NCBI RefSeq assembly: GCF_009937995.1
Contig: NZ_AP021881.1
Coordinates: 1,922,001 to 1,986,000 of the forward strand
Direction: 5' to 3'
Length of the DNA stretch: 64,000 nucleotides
DNA from: Sulfuriferula nivalis
GTDB taxonomy: Bacteria; Pseudomonadota; Gammaproteobacteria; Burkholderiales; Sulfuriferulaceae
Shown piece by piece: positions 58,379 to 64,000 of the stretch. Positions within the stretch are counted from its first letter, which is position 1. Every line of letters begins with the position of its first letter. The position numbers and the translations under genes are program-made. The notes under the pieces were generated by a model. That model was given only the letters and a program-made list of their open reading frames with translations, searched no databases and was not told the DNA's origin.

Positions 58379-61300
58379 ACATTTCAGCCTGGGCGATACG
58401 CCAACCCATCCCTGCCATACTGTTATTTGCGCTGCTTACACTGTTAGGCCTGCACAGCTTTCAGCGCATGGGCATCCAGGATTTTCCTGATATCGAGCTG
58501 CCCGTTGTCACTGTAACGACAACACTGGAAGGCGCGTCACCATCCCAACTAGAAACTGACGTTGCCCGAAAAATCGAAAACACACTGGCAACACTGGGCG
58601 GGGTCAAGCATATACGTTCAGTCATCACCGATGGTAGTTCCCTGACATACGCCGAATTTAATCTGGAAAAAGACACCAGCGAGGCGGTCAACGATGTGCG
58701 CGATGCCGTTAGCCGGGTTCGCGCTGATCTGCCCGGGGACATAAAAGATCCCATTATCAGCAAGGTAACCACCACAGGTCGCCCTATCATCACATTTAGT
58801 ATCGCCTCAGCACAAATGGATGAAGAAGCCTTATCCTGGTATGTGGATAACAACTTATCCAAATTGCTGCTGGCCATACCTGGTGTTGGCAAGGTGGACC
58901 GTGTCGGCGGAGTCGACAGGGAAATCCGTATCACCCTTAACCCCGCCAAACTTGCTGCGTTACATGTGACTGCAGCGGATGTATCACGCCAAATCAAGCG
59001 TGTAGAAATTGAGTCTTCTGGTGGGCGCGGCGATGTCGGGCAAGTAGAGCAAGCCATTCGCATTGTCGGCACAGTCAGTTCTGCACAGGCGCTAGCCGCC
59101 ACCAGCATCCCCCTCAGTAACGGTCGTTATGTGCGACTGGATCAAATCGCCGATGTACAGGACACTCACGCCGAGCGCCGCAGTCTAGCCTTATTGAATG
59201 GCAAACCCGTAGTCGGTTTTGAAGTTACTCGCATGAAAGGCACCAGCGAAGTCGAAGTTGCAGCCAAAGTCCGTGCTGCGATAATGCAGCTGACCCAGCA
59301 TCAGTCCAACCTCCATATCGCCGAAGTCTATGATGGGGTGACTGCCGTACAGGACTCATATGACGGCTCCATGGACTTGCTCTATGAAGGCGCGATACTG
59401 GCAATATTGGTGGTGTGGTGGTTTTTACGTGACCTTCGCGCCACGCTGGTTGCCGCTACTGCACTGCCGCTGTCAGTGATACCCACGTTTATCGGCATGT
59501 ACTATTTTGGTTTCTCGCTTAACACCGTAACATTGCTGGCGCTGGCTTTGGTCGTCGGCATACTGGTCGACGATGCTATTGTGGAAATCGAAAATATCGT
59601 ACGCCATTTACGTATGGGAAAATCGCCACTGCAAGCCGCGCTGGAAGCCACCAATGAAATTGGACTGGCGGTTGTTGCCACTACGGCCACCCTGGTTGCA
59701 GTCTTTCTGCCAACAGCTTTTATGGATGGCGTTGCCGGGAAATTCTTCAAGCAGTTTGGCTGGACCGCTGCATTAGCAGTGATGGCTTCGCTGTTAGTTG
59801 CACGCTTGCTTACGCCTATGATGGCTGCCTATCTGCTCAAACCACTGCCCGCCAAAGCGCACGAAAGCGCACTCATGCAGCGCTACCTGACCTTAGTGCA
59901 ATGGTGTCTACGACACCGCATCGGCACATCAATCGCAGCTGCTGTATTCTTTTTTGCTTCAATTGCATTGATTCCCCTGTTGCCATCTGGCTTTGTTCCG
60001 CCTGGCGATCGCGGGCAAACTTTTGTGAGCCTGGAATTAGCCCCCGGCACACCGCTCGCACTCACTCGCGAGCGTGCTGAAATGGCACGATTAGACTTGG
60101 TATCGATTCCCGAAATCAAGCAAATTTACACCAGCATCGGTGGTGGCTCTGGTGGTGGTGATTTGTTTTCCAGTGGTGCGAGTACAGAAGTCCGTAAAGC
60201 CAAACTCACCGTCAGCCTGACACCACGCAATCAACGTAGCAGAACCCAACAGGATATCGAAGCTGAAATACGCCAGCGTCTGGCTACTATTCCTGGAGTA
60301 CGCATCACTGTTGGTAGTGGGGATGCTGGCGAAAAATTGCAATTAGTCTTGTCAGGTGACGATGCCAATCTACTGGCAGTCACTTCACAGCTCGTAGTAC
60401 GCGATATTCGTACGCTGCCTGGATTAGGTAATGTCAGCTCATCTGCCAGCTTGCTACGCCCTGAAATCATTATCCAGCCTGACTACGCTCGTGCTGCGGA
60501 ATTAGGCGTTACCACAGCCAATTTGGCTGATACCGTACGTATCGCTACCAGCGGAGATTACAGCGCCGCACTCGCCAAACTCAATCTCAGTGAACGCCAG
60601 ATCCCGATACGTGCACGCCTGCCTGATAGCATCAGGCAAAATCTGGACAGCATCGGCCAATTAAGCGTACCAGGCAAAAATGGTGACGTTCAGCTTGCCA
60701 ATATTGCCCACATCACCATGGGCAGTGGTGCGGCGCAAATCGACAGACTAGACCGTAATCGCAATGTAACGATAGATGTCGAACTGAATGGACAACAACT
60801 CGGTGATGTTTTCAAAGCTGTGGAGCAACTACCCAGCATGCAGCACCTGCCACCTGGCGTATTCCGTAGTGACTCTGGTGATGCCGAGCGCATGCAAGAA
60901 TTATTTGGCAGCTTTGGACTGGCGATGATGACAGGTGTGCTTTTAGTCTACTTCACTTTAGTTTTGCTCTTTCACGACTTTGCCCAACCTGTCTCCATAC
61001 TTGCCGCTCTGCCACTCGCATTCGGCGGTGCATTCGCGGCACTCTATCTCACAGGCAGCAGCTTCTCCATGCCGTCGCTGATAGGTTTGCTTATGCTCAT
61101 GGGCATCGTCACCAAAAATTCGATATTGCTAGTCGAATATGCCATCGTCGCCCGCCGTGACCACGGCATGAGCCGCCACGATGCCATTGTTGATGCCTGC
61201 AGCAAGCGCGCTCGCCCTATCCTCATGACCACCATCGCCATGGGTGCTGGCATGCTACCCATTGCACTAGGCTTGGGTGTAGACCCTAGCTTCCGGGCAC

Positions 61301-61443
61301 CAATGGCAATCGCCGTCATAGGTGGATTAATCACTTCGACGTTATTGAGCCTACTCATTATTCCCGTGGTTTACACCTATGTGGATGATGTCACCATGAT
61401 ATTAAAAAAATGGACACATAGGCGCAATGGCGTGCTACGATGA
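58375..61443 (+). CDS. RND-family efflux permease (HAE1/MexF-like)
   Basis: 1022 residues, typical twelve-helix RND pump with two large periplasmic loops. Conserved: DIELPVVTVTTTLEGASPSQLETDV, GVKHIRSVITDGSS, GILVDDAIVEIENIVRHL (helix 4 aspartates for proton relay) and GIVTKNSILLVEYAI. No LPTL-type cation motif is obvious, so drugs or hydrophobic compounds are more likely than metals. Starts with a four-base overlap to the adaptor gene. Regulator not seen in the operon. Confidence 0.95.
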   Translation: MNISAWAIRQPIPAILLFALLTLLGLHSFQRMGIQDFPDIELPVVTVTTTLEGASPSQLETDVARKIENTLATLGGVKHIRSVITDGSSLTYAEFNLEKDTSEAVNDVRDAVSRVRADLPGDIKDPIISKVTTTGRPIITFSIASAQMDEEALSWYVDNNLSKLLLAIPGVGKVDRVGGVDREIRITLNPAKLAALHVTAADVSRQIKRVEIESSGGRGDVGQVEQAIRIVGTVSSAQALAATSIPLSNGRYVRLDQIADVQDTHAERRSLALLNGKPVVGFEVTRMKGTSEVEVAAKVRAAIMQLTQHQSNLHIAEVYDGVTAVQDSYDGSMDLLYEGAILAILVVWWFLRDLRATLVAATALPLSVIPTFIGMYYFGFSLNTVTLLALALVVGILVDDAIVEIENIVRHLRMGKSPLQAALEATNEIGLAVVATTATLVAVFLPTAFMDGVAGKFFKQFGWTAALAVMASLLVARLLTPMMAAYLLKPLPAKAHESALMQRYLTLVQWCLRHRIGTSIAAAVFFFASIALIPLLPSGFVPPGDRGQTFVSLELAPGTPLALTRERAEMARLDLVSIPEIKQIYTSIGGGSGGGDLFSSGASTEVRKAKLTVSLTPRNQRSRTQQDIEAEIRQRLATIPGVRITVGSGDAGEKLQLVLSGDDANLLAVTSQLVVRDIRTLPGLGNVSSSASLLRPEIIIQPDYARAAELGVTTANLADTVRIATSGDYSAALAKLNLSERQIPIRARLPDSIRQNLDSIGQLSVPGKNGDVQLANIAHITMGSGAAQIDRLDRNRNVTIDVELNGQQLGDVFKAVEQLPSMQHLPPGVFRSDSGDAERMQELFGSFGLAMMTGVLLVYFTLVLLFHDFAQPVSILAALPLAFGGAFAALYLTGSSFSMPSLIGLLMLMGIVTKNSILLVEYAIVARRDHGMSRHDAIVDACSKRARPILMTTIAMGAGMLPIALGLGVDPSFRAPMAIAVIGGLITSTLLSLLIIPVVYTYVDDVTMILKKWTHRRNGVLR

Positions 61444-61480
61444 GATGTAATCATAATCATAACGATCATATTTAAACAAT

Positions 61481-62743
61481 ATGGACATCAGCCAAACCCA
61501 AATCATTAATGTCAGTGACCTCCGCATCGGGCACTACGTCTATCTGGACTTGGGCTGGATGCAGCATCCTTTTCCGCTGAATCATTTTAAAATTCAGTCG
61601 CAAGCTCAAATCAATACGATACGCACATTAGGCTTGGCTCAGGTACGTTATGCTCCGGACTATAGCGACGAAAAAATCATTGCTACGCCTATTTCCAGTA
61701 GTGATATTACACAGCCCATCCCTACACTCGAAGAACTACGTATAAAGCAACATCAATCCATACTGCGCGCGCAACGCAATCAATTACTGGAAAGTGATCG
61801 CCGTTTTAATGATGCAGTACTGATTTATCAGAAAATCACCCAAAACATCGATAAAGATGCGGGGCTTGCATTACAAAATGCGGAAAAACTGATTAATGAC
61901 ATGATCACTGACTTTCTCAGTCACGATGATATTGCCATCCGTCTGCTATCTGAAAACAACGCTGAACAGAACACGCTACATTCATTAAACGTAACCATAC
62001 TCTCGATGTTATTGGCTAAGACATCGGGATTGTCCATGCCACAAATAGCCGAAGTCGGCATAGCGGGACTATTGCACGATATTGGCAAAATCATGCTCCC
62101 GTATCGTGTGCGCTCGTTTAATGAACAAATGACAGGTGCTGAAAAAAACCTGTATGAAAGCCATGTACTTCTGGGTGTCAATATTGCAAAGAAAATGGGG
62201 TGCAACTCACTGATTCAGCTAATGATTGCACAGCATCACGAACGTGATGATGGTTCGGGCTTTCCTGCCCGTTTAATGGACATGAGCATCCCTATTCCCA
62301 GCCAAATTGTTGGCTTAATCAATGCCTATGACAATTTATGCAACCCAGCCAATCCTAGCCTGGCTATTACTCCTCACGAAGCCATTTCCATCGTTTTTGC
62401 CAAAATGCGTAATCAGTTTAATCAGGATACGATATCCCGTTTTGTTCGCATGATGGGTGTGTACCCACCGGGTTCCACTGTGCAATTAACTGATAATCGT
62501 TATGCGATAGTCATCAGCGTTAATAGCGCCCGACCACTTAAACCCAATATTATCGTCTATGACCGTAACATACCTGTTGATGACGCGTTAATATTGGACT
62601 TAACAACCCATCCAGAGCTGAATATACAACGCAGCATCAAACCCATAGAGTTACCGAAGGCTGTATACGATTACCTATCACCGCGCAAACGCGCCTGTTA
62701 TTTTTTTGAGCGTGGTCAAATCATCACGTCGACAGCATCATGA
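61481..62743 (+). CDS. HD-GYP cyclic-di-GMP phosphodiesterase
   Basis: 420 residues. The N-terminal 100 residues look like DUF3391 (VSDLRIGHYVYLDLGWMQHPFPLNHFKI). The HD-GYP domain is about 165-320: LLHDIGKIMLPYR carries the HD pair, then HVLLGVNIAKKM, and HHERDDGSGFPARL. The GYP motif reads GFP. A C-terminal part resembles the usual HD-GYP tail (PPGSTVQLTDNRYAIVISVN). Expected to break c-di-GMP down to GMP or pGpG. It overlaps the next gene by four bases, so phosphodiesterase and cyclase are made together. Confidence 0.93.
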   Translation: MDISQTQIINVSDLRIGHYVYLDLGWMQHPFPLNHFKIQSQAQINTIRTLGLAQVRYAPDYSDEKIIATPISSSDITQPIPTLEELRIKQHQSILRAQRNQLLESDRRFNDAVLIYQKITQNIDKDAGLALQNAEKLINDMITDFLSHDDIAIRLLSENNAEQNTLHSLNVTILSMLLAKTSGLSMPQIAEVGIAGLLHDIGKIMLPYRVRSFNEQMTGAEKNLYESHVLLGVNIAKKMGCNSLIQLMIAQHHERDDGSGFPARLMDMSIPIPSQIVGLINAYDNLCNPANPSLAITPHEAISIVFAKMRNQFNQDTISRFVRMMGVYPPGSTVQLTDNRYAIVISVNSARPLKPNIIVYDRNIPVDDALILDLTTHPELNIQRSIKPIELPKAVYDYLSPRKRACYFFERGQIITSTAS

Positions 62744-64000
62744 ATAGCCATTGGCAAGCCATAATTGAAGGCATGTTGGATGCTGTCTGGCTGGTCAGTC
62801 CGATAGACTTCAAAATTATTATTGCGAATCGGGCTGCTGCAGATTTGCTCGGCGTAACGCCTGACTGGTTTATCAACAAACCCGTAGTTGCATTAGCCGC
62901 CACACCTGAAGATATGTTTTTCTGGGAAGATGTTGCAAACGGCTTATCCCACCAAATCAATTCCGAGAGTTTAATCCGTCACCATGATGGTCATTTACTC
63001 AATGTAGAACGTCGAGTGAGTCTTGCTAAAACGGCTCAAGCCCACTTTTATATCGTTGCCATTCGTGACATGACCCAGCAACGTCACACAGAACTGGAAC
63101 TGGAACGACTCATTGCCGAATTACGTGCCACGCTTGAATCCTCAGCCGATGGTTTATTGGTAACTGATCTGCATCACGGCATCCGTGCTTACAATCAGAC
63201 CTTTGCAAAACTATGGGAAATGCCCGAACACTTACTCACCGAACGTGATGACTATGCCGTATTCAGCTGGATAGATCAGGCTGTATTACATCGTAACCAA
63301 CAGACCACTGATGAAATTTCAGCACATCCACTTTTAGTTAATACCACATCCACCCTCACCTTACGCTCAGGCCGTATTTTTGAATGCATCACCCTGCCGC
63401 AATATGCCAGAGGACAAGCGATAGGCAAAGTTTATACCTACCGCGATATCAGCACGCAAGTCGCAAATGAAGCACGGTTAAAACTGGCTTCAAAAGTATT
63501 TGAAGCCAGTCTGAATGCTATTTTCATTACTGATAGCGATCATCAGGTGATTGCAGCTAACCCGAGTTGCGAAAAACTGACTGGTTACACACAGCTCGAG
63601 TTACTAAGTCTTAAACTTTGCAGCATTTTCACTTTCAGTTGTGATAGTGAACAGCTAGCCCAAGTAATGGAAGAAGTGGCAACCCAGGGTTATTGGGAAG
63701 CTGAGATGTGGAATCAAAACAAACATGGCGATATGTATCTGGTACTCGCATCCATAGTGCGCATAGAAGATAGTCTCCATAACAGCTATCACCATTTATG
63801 TTTCCTCAAGGATCTCACCGAAACACACATTGCCAAGCAACGGATAGAAGAACTTGCCTACCATGACACGCTGACGGGACTTCCCAATCGTTTGCACCTG
63901 GATCAGAAACTTGAGCACAGCATCAATCTTGCCAAACGTAATCACACCAGCTTTGCCGTACTGTTTCTGGATTTGGATCACTTCAAAAAAATTAATGACT
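62740..64000 (+). CDS. PAS-PAS-PAS-GGDEF protein, 3' truncated by window end
   Basis: Starts at ATG 62740 overlapping the HD-GYP stop (ATGA). The visible 420 residues hold a PAS-like segment (about 8-125, VSPIDFKIIIANRAAADLLG), a second (about 140-245, ESSADGLLVTDLHHGIRAYNQTF), a third (about 250-370, FEASLNAIFITDSDHQVIAAN) and the opening of a GGDEF domain (LAYHDTLTGLPNRLHL, VLFLDLDHFKKIND). The GGDEF motif itself and anything after it lie outside. It probably makes c-di-GMP under redox or ligand control, balanced by the partner HD-GYP protein. Confidence 0.9.
   Translation, partial: MNSHWQAIIEGMLDAVWLVSPIDFKIIIANRAAADLLGVTPDWFINKPVVALAATPEDMFFWEDVANGLSHQINSESLIRHHDGHLLNVERRVSLAKTAQAHFYIVAIRDMTQQRHTELELERLIAELRATLESSADGLLVTDLHHGIRAYNQTFAKLWEMPEHLLTERDDYAVFSWIDQAVLHRNQQTTDEISAHPLLVNTTSTLTLRSGRIFECITLPQYARGQAIGKVYTYRDISTQVANEARLKLASKVFEASLNAIFITDSDHQVIAANPSCEKLTGYTQLELLSLKLCSIFTFSCDSEQLAQVMEEVATQGYWEAEMWNQNKHGDMYLVLASIVRIEDSLHNSYHHLCFLKDLTETHIAKQRIEELAYHDTLTGLPNRLHLDQKLEHSINLAKRNHTSFAVLFLDLDHFKKIND

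Overview
The window looks like a chromosome segment of a flagellated, Gram-negative betaproteobacterium. The gene content (MotC/MotD-type motor, LapAB, IHF, RpfE-type protein, LeuA of the long type, Isp-type uptake hydrogenase) would fit the Nitrosomonadales/Sulfuricellaceae/Gallionellaceae area, but that placement is an inference from gene content and not from a marker comparison. No rRNA or tRNA gene was seen. Coding density is very high and most genes sit in long operons with 1-8 base overlaps.

Layout. 1-2040: 3' part of mltD and a small AtaL-like protein. 2053-11222 (minus): a MutS2-like ATPase, then the flagellar operon flhB-flhA-flhF-flhG-fliA-motC-motD. 11374-18738 (minus): lapA-lapB-pyrF-ugd-rfaE1 for the cell envelope, ending in an overlapping pair of a CHASE2 class III nucleotide cyclase and a class II cyclic-nucleotide phosphodiesterase. 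18811-23638 (minus): dnaQ, aroA-cmk, rpsA-ihfB, closed by a clear terminator. An Lrp-type regulator and leuA are divergent at 24.2 kb.

26.0-31.1 kb is an accessory island: two toxin-antitoxin pairs, REP-like palindromes, a composite repeat unit of about 434 bp, an IS91-type element (tyrosine recombinase with a frameshift at an A7 run, plus HUH transposase), an integron attC-like hairpin, and an Mrr-type restriction enzyme. It is followed by a tight four-gene operon (2OG-Fe(II) oxygenase, ELM1-like protein, a 638-residue protein I do not recognise, hemerythrin). Then come psd and a diguanylate cyclase gene broken by an in-frame stop.

37.3-48.9 kb is a complete-looking [NiFe] uptake-hydrogenase locus. 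hypC-hypA-hypB-hypD-hypF-hypE runs to the left and hupD-hupH-hupS-isp1-isp2-hupL runs to the right. The structural genes for the two subunits are separated by isp1/isp2, so electrons probably go from HupSL to a b-type cytochrome and an HdrD-like iron-sulfur protein and then to the quinone pool or a thiol/disulfide partner. The hyp genes build the Ni-Fe(CN)2CO centre and HupD trims the large subunit.

48.9-64 kb: a GAF-PAS-GGDEF-EAL protein, clpB with a sigma32-like promoter and a strong terminator, nadC, an RpfE-type gene, a tripartite RND efflux operon, and an HD-GYP protein overlapping a PAS-GGDEF gene that runs off the window. Cyclic-di-GMP turnover proteins are therefore numerous (four loci), beside one cAMP/cGMP-type cyclase-phosphodiesterase pair.
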